Below the pieces are notes generated by a model. The model saw only the letters and a program-made list of their open reading frames with translations, was not told the origin of the DNA and did not search any database. Of a stretch of 64,000 bases of DNA, positions 18,801 to 27,320 are shown piece by piece. Every line of letters starts with the position of its first letter. Positions within the stretch are counted from its first letter, which is position 1. The translations under genes and the position numbers were made by a program. This stretch comes from a virus, in the IMG/VR virus record IMGVR_UViG_3300035670_000160, positions 1-64,000 of that record. One strand, given 5' to 3'.

Positions 18801-20631
18801 TTTGTTAGGTGGCGGGTACTCTGTTAAAGTAGAGGGCGCGAACCTTCGTGTTGTGAGCGGAACGACTGATGACGACTACATCGCAGTCTTAGAGGGTTCT
18901 GCTAATGAAGTCTTAGGTATTTCTGAGGGTGTTGTAAGGACTCCTTCTCTTGTAGGAGCAGACGCTCTAGTCTCTGCCTTACTTGCTAGTGGTGAGTTTA
19001 TTTCTACTGAAGCGTATTTGTTTGAGCCTAGCTCAGTTGCGGGTACGAGCTTCAGAGCAGATGCGATTGCTTATCCTACGACCAACACGATTGGTCAGAA
19101 ATATGTGACCTTTGAGTCTTTGACTACAGGTTTATCCTCTATCTTGGACTTTACAGGTGGTAGCTCTATCACGACTGTGGGTACAGGTTTTGGAGTGACG
19201 ACCTCGGATGGGGCTGTGGGTGAAGGTTCTTATCAGGGCTTCTATGTCACCTCAAGCAATCCGAAGGGTTCTGGCTCAATCAATACTTCGACCTTAAATG
19301 ACGGGACAGGTCAAGATGGTGTTGTAGGTCAGACATATGTGGATAGCGTAACAGGCTTAACCTTCACTATCCTTGAGAGAGAGGGAGGTCAGACATATCC
19401 TACAGGCGCAAATGCTACGCTTACTTTTAAGGTGTCCAAGACGATTGTAGCGAATGCTAATATCCCTGTCTCTGTAATCCCCGGTGTTCAGTTAACTGTG
19501 GCGAATACGATTGGAACAGAGGTAGGGGATACTGCGATTGTAGAGACTTACAATAAGTCGGGTTCTGAGCCTAGTAATGGTTCAGAGTACTACATGGACA
19601 TTACGAGGAGAAAGTCTAGCTACGCGACACAGGTCTTCACGAGTATTTCTGATGTAGTGGCTCAGTTTGGTGATATTTCTCCTGAGTCTCCTTTATCATT
19701 AGCCGCGTACATCGCCTTCCAAAACGGGACGGGTGCGATTGCTCTTAAGCAGATACCTTTAGAGGCGGGTCAGACAGAGCCAACAACGGCGCAGTTTGCG
19801 GTAGCTCTTACAGAGACTGAGGGTCAGATTGCAGATGACTTATTCCCATCTGTGATAGTGCCGTTAATTCCTGCTTCTAGTCAGCTTTTGTTGGATTTGT
19901 CTTCCCATTGTGACCTTCAATCTAGCATACGCTTCCGCGCGGAGCGTACTGCGATTGTTGGTGTCGCAGCGGGTACAATCCCTCAAGAAGCCGCAAGTTT
20001 GGCACTTGGTGTGAGGAACGCTCGTGTGAGACTTGTGTATCCCGATATAGCCAGCGTCTCTGTGACGAACTTAGTTGGTTTGACTCAGACTTTCATCGTA
20101 GATGGTCGTTATTTAGCTGTGGCTACCGCCTGTGCTACAACGAGGTCAACAGTAGACGCAGCTACGCCTTGGACGAACACAGTCGTACAGGGCTTTAGTG
20201 GACTTCTTCGTACCTTAGACGCAGTTGACGCAAATAAGACTGCGAATAGTGGTGTGACGATTATCCATCAGCAGGCAGGTGAGATTAAGATTCGACATGG
20301 TTTGACCACAGATATGAGTTCGATTTTAACTCAAGTTCCGACTGTGGTTCAGATTGCAGACTTTGTCCATGTATCTGCAAGAGACCTTCTTAACCCCTTC
20401 ATAGGTTTGAAGTATTTACCTAGCGTAACGGGTCAGATAGAGGGTCGTGTGAACCAGATGTTCAAGAACCTTGTGTCTGAGCAGATTATTGATTCATATG
20501 CGAACTTGTCGGTGACAACTGACCCGAATGACCCAACCTCGTTGTTGGTGAATGTCTTCTATAAGCCCGTCTTCCCTCTACTCTATATTCAGTTCACTTT
20601 TAATATCACGAGCGCGATAGCCACCGCTTAA
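15805..20631 (+). CDS. Contractile tail sheath protein, giant form
   Basis: 1608 residues. The start GGYAPPGVYTESVFESPT is a sheath N-terminal arm. The C-terminal ~270 residues (SSIRFRAERTAIVGVAAGTI, RNARVRLVYPDIASVSV, FVHVSARDLLNPFIGLKYLP and a final beta strand) are the conserved sheath core that polymerises on the tail tube. Known sheaths are usually about 400-700 residues. Here about 1000 residues of repeated beta-rich domains lie between arm and core and should decorate the outside of the tail. RBS GGAGAAATAAG contains the octamer. Anti-sense open frames inside are shadows. Confidence 0.9.
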   Translation: MAIRGGYAPPGVYTESVFESPTPTAGVTGRIPLFIGTGADSVSAKALVVVRGSSATIDQQIVEEDADGRIVTGVLPNGSYTLGSYNGVLRQIRTRLFPIVTGDGSGTTARNSSSISVTINGQSVVVVALDAAQGLLTLSQAPKANDDVRVSYFFKRTDTFISAEDASHQVSTSPSVLYGSSGSMAITSTTRTLLVTVDGSPYSVTLPIKSTDVAREDHLSAIISKINSSALGSLVASTYTDQKGTLNLKLSASGSILIGSGAANDALGLIPNQTGSARNTSIYTAYSPIVDGSNAGRTTTEITDVRVLVDDVEAVISSVDGANGEIVLATPPKIGQTVKVSYHYNAFKDNFDYIPARNVVSVDRVSLVPAGGGASSLFIEGVDWVQKQDKIYWGTFADVSVGGTQEGQIAFGPTQVSTALKDEKIYNALCTPFTDTSVVPPRVLANKFVLPFQPTDGTGSALPTSRTDLVKVRVGVSISDALSRPEVAVARVNPSDSTIVLTNPIPQGYSVYATFFYNNIQDQFVDAGGGYSLAVRSVGASNIGTYTLSKGGVVQLAPKYTSKGSALTLTDIIFPSGTELISDVRIGAGVPVEEVATITFSSFEPTPAIYTSNLPSPYRFIEGESDSLELDVDNGVDKSKSVLFSDPTGLGFEGFLVSVVSGPFVYTAASDNSNLGDSVSGDLFLNIDGASVSISDTFLNATAEDIADALNTASQSVPATYTAMTAMNALAIVAGSYDELSVRYVGNNTGAVTYTLTVTDQAYSSVNALASEVEDQLGALIAADLDPNRQDIVIGVTSDLNRLKFTLSTLATGDDYGYVEFVEQADPETDFALIAGIDVDSADGAQTKFGILPIAEAVSTDLSTENNALKDRLIIRNRTLLGNNYYPSVELGVEVVSGSLLTEFGLTAQSVVAQKKAVVSPATLLLRAGWSEQSETTSAPAIVFYDGTGDEAANNVLNLDISGNLYSVEFAASASGTTTDLFSDGLGVGGSVQGQLGAILLGGGYSVKVEGANLRVVSGTTDDDYIAVLEGSANEVLGISEGVVRTPSLVGADALVSALLASGEFISTEAYLFEPSSVAGTSFRADAIAYPTTNTIGQKYVTFESLTTGLSSILDFTGGSSITTVGTGFGVTTSDGAVGEGSYQGFYVTSSNPKGSGSINTSTLNDGTGQDGVVGQTYVDSVTGLTFTILEREGGQTYPTGANATLTFKVSKTIVANANIPVSVIPGVQLTVANTIGTEVGDTAIVETYNKSGSEPSNGSEYYMDITRRKSSYATQVFTSISDVVAQFGDISPESPLSLAAYIAFQNGTGAIALKQIPLEAGQTEPTTAQFAVALTETEGQIADDLFPSVIVPLIPASSQLLLDLSSHCDLQSSIRFRAERTAIVGVAAGTIPQEAASLALGVRNARVRLVYPDIASVSVTNLVGLTQTFIVDGRYLAVATACATTRSTVDAATPWTNTVVQGFSGLLRTLDAVDANKTANSGVTIIHQQAGEIKIRHGLTTDMSSILTQVPTVVQIADFVHVSARDLLNPFIGLKYLPSVTGQIEGRVNQMFKNLVSEQIIDSYANLSVTTDPNDPTSLLVNVFYKPVFPLLYIQFTFNITSAIATA

Positions 20632-20642
20632 ATTTAAGGGCA

Positions 20643-22628
20643 TTAAGCCTGTACGATTGTAAGATATTCTTTACGGGGCTGGTAAATATCAGCCTCGGTA
20701 AATTTCACATCTCTTGTTTGGTTTAGTCGGTCAAGAGTTTTCAAATGCTCTCTGCTGAGAGCTTTGCTTTCTTTCTTGCGGACTAGACCTTCTTCAATAA
20801 TCTTAAAACCTTGTGTTGTGCAGGTTTTACGGATTACTGCATTTATTTCTTCCGCGTGAGGGTAAATGTAAGTGTCCTCATCTAGCTGATGTCCAAAGCG
20901 AGATATATTTATATTAATATATTCGTCATCTCTTGTAGAGAGCTTCAAAAGACTTGCGGGTTCTCCTATGCTGTTTTTTATAGCAATCTTAATATTTTCT
21001 ACGAGGCTTTCGACTTTCTTTGCGAGCTTAAACTTCTCAGGCGAAGCATCCACTTGAACTTTCTTGTTTGTGTGCTTCGCAATCAAAGCAGCTGCTAGAT
21101 TAGGTGCTTTCTTTGTGTCTGTATTTAGCACCGCCGCCATGATTGCGAGCGCGTCTTTATTTAGAACTATCGTGTTTGAAAGCACTCGATAAATAGGAAG
21201 ACCCGTATTCATTTCTATCTGAGCAGATATTTCATAACTTGCGTCAATCTCCTCAAACATCTCCTTCAGCTTCTGACCAATCTGGTCTGCTGTAGTTCCA
21301 AAGACTGCTTTTGTGGCATTTTCTAGCCACTCGTCAACCAACTTTAAGTCATTTGTGTCCGCTGTATCATTTCCTATGGCAGAGGTTTTTACCTCTAGGT
21401 AGTTACGCAAGCGTCCTATTGTCTTAGATAAGTTTTCCCAACCGACTAACACATCGGATACCGAGTTAGGTGATGGGAGCTTATCTAGAGTCTGCTTGAT
21501 GTCTAGTTCTTTCCCGTACTGATGATAAATCTTATTATAACTCACCCCAAAGAAAGGAATACTCCCGTCATATCCCGAAGAGACATTTCCTGCGAGAGAC
21601 TCTAATGAATCCCTAATAAGTTTCTGAGTGGCGCTGTCTGTTCCTTGTGGGTAAATGACATTTACCTGTTGATTGCCAAACTCAAAGTCTAGCTTGATAG
21701 ATACTCTTCTGGGGACTCTTTGTTTTATGATTTGAATGACATCAGACTTGAAGTTTTCTTCCTCTATGAAGGATAGTTTTTCTTTGAGGGTGTTAAAAGA
21801 TTTCTGAGAAAACGAAAAGAATTCTTCCGAAGGTTTGGTCGAGATAGGTTCAGGGGCGAGTGCCGCATCTTCTTCAACAGCTTTCGGAATAACTTGCTTC
21901 TTGGCTTTTTGAAGACCCGCCGCCTGCTCTGCCTCCCTAAGCCTAATAATTATTTCTTTCTTTTTTCGACCGAGGTCAGAAATATCAACCTTTAGAGTTT
22001 TCGCTCTCTCGCGGAGCATAGCAAGAGTGACTACATTTTCAGGAGTCTCCTCTGTTTCTCTAATTGTAGTCTTCACACTCTCTAAATCTTCCTTTTTAGA
22101 CTCCTTCAACTCGTCTATCTTCTCAACAACCTGAACCACCCTTTTCTTAGTGGGGTTCTTCTGTACATTTGCTTTCTCAGATGTGTGTTCTTTCAGCGAT
22201 AGAGGGAACTTACGAATGTAGCGGGTATAGACTTCGCGAGCTATCTCATTGGCTTTCTCGGTAAGTTTTCTCTGAGCCTCTTCAGTCTTGCCCCTTCTCC
22301 CTAAAGAAATATACTCAGCTAGGGAGCTGTTACTAAATCCATGTGTATGGACTTGGAAGAAGTAAAGTGCGAATAGCTTAGGGGACAACATAGTGTATGT
22401 TGTGTTGTCCTCTGCGCTCAACTTAGTCATCGCCTTAACATCAAGCGTTAGAAATCTCTTCCAAACGCTGTCTGCTAAAGCATTTAGCTTTAAGATAACT
22501 GCTTCTTTTTTCTCAGGTGTGTCTGCTTTTCTCGCTTTTGAGACTAGACTTTTGACAGAAGTCTTAGATAATCCTAAGCGATTAATTTGGTCAACTATAA
22601 TAAATAGAACGGAAGCGTGTGGCTGCAT
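20643..22628 (-). CDS. Large hypothetical protein with SAP-like segment
   Basis: 661 residues from the ATG behind AAGGGG; a longer frame to 22661 lacks an RBS. A helical N-terminal part (about 1-160) is followed by a charged linker. A SAP-like helix pair (about 215-250: TLAMLRERAKTLKVDISDLG then KKKEIIIRLREAEQ) suggests DNA or chromatin-type binding. A C-terminal ~400-residue part mixes alpha and beta (IKLDFEFGNQQVNVIYPQG). Convergent with the sheath gene, 11 bases apart. Function unknown. Confidence 0.5.
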   Translation of the reverse strand: MQPHASVLFIIVDQINRLGLSKTSVKSLVSKARKADTPEKKEAVILKLNALADSVWKRFLTLDVKAMTKLSAEDNTTYTMLSPKLFALYFFQVHTHGFSNSSLAEYISLGRRGKTEEAQRKLTEKANEIAREVYTRYIRKFPLSLKEHTSEKANVQKNPTKKRVVQVVEKIDELKESKKEDLESVKTTIRETEETPENVVTLAMLRERAKTLKVDISDLGRKKKEIIIRLREAEQAAGLQKAKKQVIPKAVEEDAALAPEPISTKPSEEFFSFSQKSFNTLKEKLSFIEEENFKSDVIQIIKQRVPRRVSIKLDFEFGNQQVNVIYPQGTDSATQKLIRDSLESLAGNVSSGYDGSIPFFGVSYNKIYHQYGKELDIKQTLDKLPSPNSVSDVLVGWENLSKTIGRLRNYLEVKTSAIGNDTADTNDLKLVDEWLENATKAVFGTTADQIGQKLKEMFEEIDASYEISAQIEMNTGLPIYRVLSNTIVLNKDALAIMAAVLNTDTKKAPNLAAALIAKHTNKKVQVDASPEKFKLAKKVESLVENIKIAIKNSIGEPASLLKLSTRDDEYININISRFGHQLDEDTYIYPHAEEINAVIRKTCTTQGFKIIEEGLVRKKESKALSREHLKTLDRLNQTRDVKFTEADIYQPRKEYLTIVQA

Positions 22629-22632
22629 AGTA

Positions 22633-22658
22633 TCCCCTTTGAGTGTTATCAAAGGGGA
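22633..22658 (-). promoter_or_regulatory. Hairpin sequestering the RBS of a minus-strand gene
   Basis: TCCCCTTTG (22633-22641) pairs perfectly with CAAAGGGGA (22650-22658). On the minus transcript the 3' arm carries AAGGGGA, the ribosome binding site of the start at 22628. Confidence 0.65.
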
Positions 22659-22674
22659 CACATCAATAAAAACT

Positions 22675-23235
22675 CTATTTCAGAAGAAATCTCTTTCTAG
22701 AAATAGGCGCGTATCCAAAACCCGGATCAATAGAGTTACCCTCCGTTATCTGTTTTCCAAACTCATCAATCTTCATATTAAAAGTCGCCCTAACTGCAAC
22801 CTCACTCTCTACACAGAAAGTACCTATTGTCTCAATCTCATCAGACCATGCCATCAAATAGGTGCTACCCTCAAAAGGTTCTCCTTTAAAGTCAGTCCTT
22901 AAGCCATATGCAAATACGGGAATCTGAAGACGATCCACGATTTTTGTTAAGCCCAAGACTTGAGACCGACTTAAGAATTGAGATTCATCTACAAACACAA
23001 CTTTAACTGCGCTTTGATTCTCTATCCAAGTAAAAGGACACTCATCTTCTCTTAAAGAGTACGCCTCTTGTGTAAACCCCACTCTAGAGGCTACCTTTGA
23101 GATAGAATCTCTTGCAGAGGCTATATAAGGCACTATCACTCGATACTCTATGTTCCTCTCAAAACAAGAGTGCGCCCTCATGATCAGATTTGCGCTTTTC
23201 CCCGAATTAACTGTAGAGTAAATAAACTTTAACAT
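22675..23235 (-). CDS. tdk: Thymidine kinase, TK1 type
   Basis: 186 residues, close to the usual ~190. P-loop STVNSGKS (residues 7-14), Walker B-like DESQF (83-87) and the lasso-side pattern YGLRTDFKGEPFEGS (110-124) are kept. It phosphorylates thymidine to dTMP in the salvage pathway. The zinc-binding part is unusual: only Cys141 remains where the family normally has CxxC-type pairs, so the structural zinc is probably lost. Its ATG overlaps the stop of the upstream sigma-like gene (TAATG), implying coupling. Confidence 0.9.
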   Translation of the reverse strand: MLKFIYSTVNSGKSANLIMRAHSCFERNIEYRVIVPYIASARDSISKVASRVGFTQEAYSLREDECPFTWIENQSAVKVVFVDESQFLSRSQVLGLTKIVDRLQIPVFAYGLRTDFKGEPFEGSTYLMAWSDEIETIGTFCVESEVAVRATFNMKIDEFGKQITEGNSIDPGFGYAPISRKRFLLK

Positions 23236-23840
23236 TAAATCCCACCTAATGCGATTCTCTTGATTTCTTCAATGTGTCGTGAGACACGACGAGCATCTAG
23301 ACTTCTGATTTTTGAAATCTGACTCACCTTTACTCCGTCTAAAAGGTCTTTAAATACAATCTTTGCATCTCCTTTTAGCTTTTGGTATATCTCCTCAATA
23401 TTGAGGTCGGCGGTTGTATCCAGATTAGAGGGCAATCCTAAGAGATAAGGCTCGTTTTCTATCGAGTCCTCTTGACCATGCTTCTCTACTACATTTCTAG
23501 CGCCATACTTATTAACATAGTTGATGGTTACACACTTTGCAACCATCACTACATATGTTGAGAAAGCAGACTTACTAGGGTCGTAAGGACACTCCCCATT
23601 ATTTCTAATCAGTATCCCTTTGTAAACTTCTTGTAAGACCTCTTCAGGGTCACACTTATTTTCAATGCACATCTTTGCACATTGCGCCATAAATAACTTT
23701 TTGACCTCATGGAACCTCTTGTTTAAGTCTACACCAAGTTTAGGCTTTTTCACAGCCTGTGGCTTCTTGAAACTGAACTCTGAAAGGGCGATAACTCCAA
23801 GCTGCCAAATTTTCCTGTCAGATTTCTGATATGTCTGCAT
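23235..23840 (-). CDS. Sigma-70-family-like factor (ECF-like)
   Basis: 201 residues. The start is the ATG six bases after AGAGGAG; an ATG at 23846 is too close to the RBS. The middle (DPEEVLQEVYKGILI, then DPSKSAFSTYVVMVAKCVTI) matches region 2 of sigma-70 factors, which binds core polymerase and the -10 element. The C-terminal part (YQKLKGDAKIVFKDLLDGVK, then KIRSLDARRVSRHIEEIKRI) looks like a region 4-type HTH. It could direct host polymerase to phage promoters such as the TCTGATAT set. Confidence 0.65.
   Translation of the reverse strand: MQTYQKSDRKIWQLGVIALSEFSFKKPQAVKKPKLGVDLNKRFHEVKKLFMAQCAKMCIENKCDPEEVLQEVYKGILIRNNGECPYDPSKSAFSTYVVMVAKCVTINYVNKYGARNVVEKHGQEDSIENEPYLLGLPSNLDTTADLNIEEIYQKLKGDAKIVFKDLLDGVKVSQISKIRSLDARRVSRHIEEIKRIALGGI
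23825..23832 (+). promoter_or_regulatory. TCTGATAT box upstream of the gene at 23910
   Basis: TCTGATAT lies inside the start region of the divergent sigma-like gene, about 80 bases before the plus-strand gene at 23910. Confidence 0.35.
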
Positions 23841-23909
23841 GGACATCTCCTCTATAGGTGTTTGTCGCTTCGGTGTATTTCTTTAACCCTCTCTTAGGAA
23901 AGCTGTCAA

Positions 23910-24929
23910 GTGGAACTCTTTAATATAATTAACAAGCTCTCTATCTTGGAGTCTGAAGGGATATTAAACCCCTCAGATATTTTCAAGCGTCACTCCTTCT
24001 CTCATGTTGAATCCGTCTTGGTCTGTTATGAGACTGCTCTCCGTTATGGAGTCCCCTCAAGCCAAGCCCAAGAGATTCTCTCTTCCCTAGAGATTATTTC
24101 TAAGCCTGAGATTATTTCTAATCCTGAGGATGTTTCTAAGCCTGAGGATGTTTCTAAGCCTGAGGATGTTTCTAATCCCCTTGCTGATGAGTACCCCATT
24201 CTTAATCAGGTCATCACTAAGAATCTCAAAGCTCTTTGGCAGAGTAAGCCTTTCTTATTGACTCCTAAAGACATCTCCCGCCTCGCGAACATAGAACTCA
24301 CTAGAGAGCTATCGGCAGGGATTACAGCCTACTTCAGAGATACCCATAATATCATGGGTTCTTTGGTTGTGGATTATACTCGTCCTGCAAAAACTCGTAC
24401 TCGTGAGTATCTTGTATCATTCAAGCAGGATATGAGAGAGCTTTGGTCTAACTTGTCGGGACTTCCTCAGTCTCCACAAGGTTTACCTATCTTAATTTTT
24501 GACTACCTTGATGGTACGGAAGATGGCTTTCGTTGGTTCAAGAATGGGGAAGAATTTTATATTCAGATTGACCACAAGGAGTTATACTTCTTTAAAGAAA
24601 AGCTGAGTGAGTGTTTTCAGCTTGCGTATGGGACTCCGCTCTTTGGGGATTTAATTCCCAATACCCCCTTTAACAAGTATCTTTTAGACCTAGCATTTAA
24701 AGCCACTTTCCCCCCTGTTTCTCTGAAGTCTTTTGTTCGTGACCGCGCGCCTTTGAGGACAGAAGAGAAATACGCGAAGCTGGAGACCCTGTTAAAAGAG
24801 GCTCATGGGAGTATGACTTTTACGCAAGGGGTTATTTCTGAGCCTCATAAGTTGAACTCAACTTTCTGTGGTTTCTCTTATCTAGTGCTTGCAACTTTGT
24901 TTGGATACCTTATAGATGAGATACACTAA
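23910..24929 (+). CDS. Hypothetical protein with PED/SKP repeats
   Basis: 339 residues from a GTG preceded by AGGAAAG. An N-terminal ~60-residue helical domain is joined by an 18-bp-repeat linker (SKPEIISNPEDVSKPEDVSK) to a ~260-residue mixed domain (LSGLPQSPQGLPILIFDYLD, FPPVSLKSFVRDRAPLRTEE). It ends 18 bases before the small gene at 24948 and lies upstream of the primase core, so it may belong to replication. No family recognised. Confidence 0.5.
   Translation: MELFNIINKLSILESEGILNPSDIFKRHSFSHVESVLVCYETALRYGVPSSQAQEILSSLEIISKPEIISNPEDVSKPEDVSKPEDVSNPLADEYPILNQVITKNLKALWQSKPFLLTPKDISRLANIELTRELSAGITAYFRDTHNIMGSLVVDYTRPAKTRTREYLVSFKQDMRELWSNLSGLPQSPQGLPILIFDYLDGTEDGFRWFKNGEEFYIQIDHKELYFFKEKLSECFQLAYGTPLFGDLIPNTPFNKYLLDLAFKATFPPVSLKSFVRDRAPLRTEEKYAKLETLLKEAHGSMTFTQGVISEPHKLNSTFCGFSYLVLATLFGYLIDEIH
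24093..24178 (+). repeat. 18-bp tandem repeat, about five units
   Basis: Units of the form ATTATTTCTAAGCCTGAG and GATGTTTCTAAGCCTGAG in a row encode a Pro/Glu/Ser linker. The first two copies contain the octamer. Confidence 0.8.
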
Positions 24930-24947
24930 GACACAAGGAGAAATAAG

Positions 24948-25130
24948 ATGGCTATGATGAAGACAGGGAATCCGATACCGACAGCACCGACCGAGAAGGT
25001 TCAGGGTTATTTAGACGCTATGGCAGACAAGCCTGCTGCGAACCAAAATGACCCTGTTTATATGTCGGGTTATCATCTCGCCCAACGAGTCAAGAAGGGC
25101 GAAGAGACCGCACCTGTATGGGCAATGTAA
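24948..25130 (+). CDS. Small hypothetical protein
   Basis: 60 residues with a strong RBS (AAGGAGAAATAAGATG). Hydrophilic, with VQGYLDAMADKPAANQNDPV. It overlaps the primase-like gene by 13 bases and is probably co-translated with it. Not recognised. Confidence 0.5.
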   Translation: MAMMKTGNPIPTAPTEKVQGYLDAMADKPAANQNDPVYMSGYHLAQRVKKGEETAPVWAM

Positions 25131-25795
25131 ATGATTGGTTGAGTAAGGGGTTTTCACCTCCTTCTCAACATCAATCTTATCTCCGTTCTCGTGGAGTCTA
25201 TGAGAAAACATCTCTTGAGTTCTTCTCTTGGACACCCCCCGATTCGGGAAGCCCTTGCCCTAAGTTTGCGAGTCACTTTGGGGCTTTAGGGCTTCGACTA
25301 AAAGAACACTTGATTATACCTGTGCGAAGCCCTCGTGGGAACATACTAGGTTTTGAAGCCAGATTGATAGAGGCGGATGGCTCTAAGAAGGTCAATCAAT
25401 ATCGCACAGCACAAGCGGAGTGGAACCCTTATTTCTTAGGTGCGGAGAAGGCGTTTGAAGCCTTATGGCAAGGGGCAGATATTTGGATTGTTGAGGGTGC
25501 TTTTGATATGGTAGCTCTTGAAAGAGTAGTGCCCTCTTGTGATGCCGTTATTTCTACCCTTCGTGCGGGCATGGATGTGTTGAGTATAGAGATGATTTCT
25601 CGTTTCTATACCGCTCACTCAACCATTCATATCTGTTATGATAATGATGAGACAGGCAGAAATAAAGCCACATCTCTATACCACACTCTTAAGAAACAAG
25701 GGCTGAGAGTGACCTTGCCCAAATATAGAGGAAAAGACCCTAATGAAGTGTGGAAAGCTGGCGGAGATTCTCTATTAAGGCGTTATTTCTTGTAA
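25118..25795 (+). CDS. DnaG-type primase catalytic core (TOPRIM) without zinc finger
   Basis: 225 residues. The first ~75 match the RNA-polymerase-side subdomain (LKEHLIIPVRSPRGNILGFE). The TOPRIM domain follows, with VEGAFDMVAL (metal/nucleotide Glu), YDNDETGRNKA (DxDxxG variant) and RGKDPNEVW. The N-terminal zinc-binding domain and C-terminal helicase-binding domain of DnaG are absent. It would make RNA primers for lagging-strand synthesis; the missing template-binding domain may be supplied by another protein. Confidence 0.8.
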   Translation: MGNVNDWLSKGFSPPSQHQSYLRSRGVYEKTSLEFFSWTPPDSGSPCPKFASHFGALGLRLKEHLIIPVRSPRGNILGFEARLIEADGSKKVNQYRTAQAEWNPYFLGAEKAFEALWQGADIWIVEGAFDMVALERVVPSCDAVISTLRAGMDVLSIEMISRFYTAHSTIHICYDNDETGRNKATSLYHTLKKQGLRVTLPKYRGKDPNEVWKAGGDSLLRRYFL

Positions 25796-25797
25796 GA

Positions 25798-26712
25798 TTA
25801 TCTAGCGTAATATAGAGCGCGCGCAGTCTGCCGATACATCGCAGACCTCTGACCTGCGAACTTGAAACCCATAGAGGAGAAGAGATTTCCTGTTTTACGG
25901 GCTAACCAAACTAAGATGCTCTTACCTAAAATAACAGCCAGCACTCCAAGAAGAACCGCAGGGTTCATCGCACTAAGTGCAAATAGCGTAAAACTAGACC
26001 CAAAACCTAGAATTGCTGCGGTAACTCCCGTTGCTCCCGCGAATCCGCCAATTGCGGACATGATACCAAGCACAATAGACACCACGACAGTAGCCTTAAC
26101 TAGACCTAATACTATTTGCAAAGGACTTAGGTTAAAGAAATCAGCCAAACTCTCAAAGAACGACCCAATCTTACCAAATAACTTGGAAAATATCCCGCGA
26201 GGTGCTTTGTTTGTATCTAAGAGTACGCGAGCTTCGTATAACAAATAGAGACTCTCAAAATTAGCTAAGGTCTCCTTAGCTTTTGGATTAGCTTTTATCT
26301 CTGAGGATAACCTATTTCTCAGGTCTTTAAATGAGTACTGACCGCCCGCATAAGTGAACATTGTTTTATTAAGGTCTTTTACATGAGAACCTCTTGCGAT
26401 TATCCCATATGATTCAAGATTTTTAAGAACATCCACATACTTATAATCAATTAGTTCCACAGACTCTTTATACTTTTCTAATGCCGACTGCTTGAGTTTC
26501 TTCTCAGCCTCCGCTACCTCGCGGGCATCTGGTCCTGTTGCGTCGGCAGGATCGCTATTCTTCTTCCAAAAGTCAAATAATCCCGCCTGCTTCTTTAAAA
26601 TCTGGGTGGACTTAACAAAGAAGCGTTCGACGTCTTCGGCGTTCGCAAAGCGAATTCCATGACGGGTGAGATATTTAGCTGTAATTTTAGCTATACGAAC
26701 TTGATTATTCAT
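25798..26712 (-). CDS. Membrane protein, paralogue family A
   Basis: 304 residues. The N-terminal ~35 residues (YLTRHGIRFANAEDVERFF) and the membrane region (about 180-270: KIGSFFESLADFFNLSPLQI and following Gly/Ala-rich helices) match genes at 41796 and 43187. It ends MYRQTARALYYAR. Three or more membrane helices are likely. The N-terminal segment is soluble and helical. Function unknown; a membrane-interacting virion or replication-compartment protein is possible. Confidence 0.55.
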   Translation of the reverse strand: MNNQVRIAKITAKYLTRHGIRFANAEDVERFFVKSTQILKKQAGLFDFWKKNSDPADATGPDAREVAEAEKKLKQSALEKYKESVELIDYKYVDVLKNLESYGIIARGSHVKDLNKTMFTYAGGQYSFKDLRNRLSSEIKANPKAKETLANFESLYLLYEARVLLDTNKAPRGIFSKLFGKIGSFFESLADFFNLSPLQIVLGLVKATVVVSIVLGIMSAIGGFAGATGVTAAILGFGSSFTLFALSAMNPAVLLGVLAVILGKSILVWLARKTGNLFSSMGFKFAGQRSAMYRQTARALYYAR

Positions 26713-26794
26713 GAGAGACTCCCTCTGTGGTAGTTAATTTATATACAACCATTCTTAGGTGTCTATCTACAAACTATTAACAGGAGAAATAAGA

Positions 26795-27205
26795 ATGGAA
26801 AGAACGGCAATGGATTTGTTAAGAAACTTAGAAAGAAGAGTAGCAAGGTTAGAGTCACCTTACCCTGTCGCGTTCAACATCCTTTCCAACAAAACTGATT
26901 TGTTAATCATTAAGACTCCTTATGCTGACGAACTCAAATCCGAACTCTTCACTTTTGTTTCTCACCAATTAAGAAATATTAGCCCTGAATTCCGAGCCGA
27001 ACATTACACAAATCTCTATAATATAGAGAGGGTCATAACAACTGATGAAGGTCATTTTAAGATTGTTGGGGCTCGTCAACTTTTTGGTCGTGACACAAAG
27101 AGTTTGAGGGATTTTCAGGAAGACTTTGATCTTTGTCTGCGAGAGTGGGCTTTCCATACCGGAGGCGAAATCGCTGGCGAGGAAGGTGTTTGGTACACTA
27201 AGTGA
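26795..27205 (+). CDS. Hypothetical protein with N-terminal coiled-coil tag
   Basis: 136 residues; the ATG at 26795 follows CAGGAGAAATAAG. The N-terminus LLRNLERRVARLES is a short coiled coil resembling those at 44221 and 60238. The rest is a compact alpha/beta domain (VAFNILSNKTDLLIIKTPYA). It is followed by a strong terminator. Not recognised. Confidence 0.5.
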   Translation: MERTAMDLLRNLERRVARLESPYPVAFNILSNKTDLLIIKTPYADELKSELFTFVSHQLRNISPEFRAEHYTNLYNIERVITTDEGHFKIVGARQLFGRDTKSLRDFQEDFDLCLREWAFHTGGEIAGEEGVWYTK

Positions 27206-27213
27206 TTTAAAGA

Positions 27214-27262
27214 CAAAGGGGGGAGAGATGGCTCTCAAAGATTGCCATCTCTCCCCCCTTTG
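27214..27262. terminator. Very strong bidirectional hairpin terminator
   Basis: A perfect 19-bp stem (27214-27232 with 27244-27262) with six consecutive G-C pairs and an 11-base loop. It lies between the plus gene ending at 27205 and the minus-strand tRNA. The U-tract is short (CCTTTAG), so it may also be an RNA-stability hairpin. Confidence 0.75.
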
Positions 27263-27320
27263 CCTTTAGCCACGACCGCCCTTAAGGGAGGCTCTGCACC
27301 TACACCATGTAGGTTCAGAT

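Noticed and set aside
25862-26248. Plus-strand frame of 128 codons
   Set aside because: Antisense to the membrane protein at 25798 with codons mirrored from it; no RBS.
27280-27318. A second tRNA next to tRNA-Thr
   Set aside because: Hairpins CCCTTAAGGG and ACCTACA/TGTAGGT are present but no cloverleaf or anticodon arm can be built.
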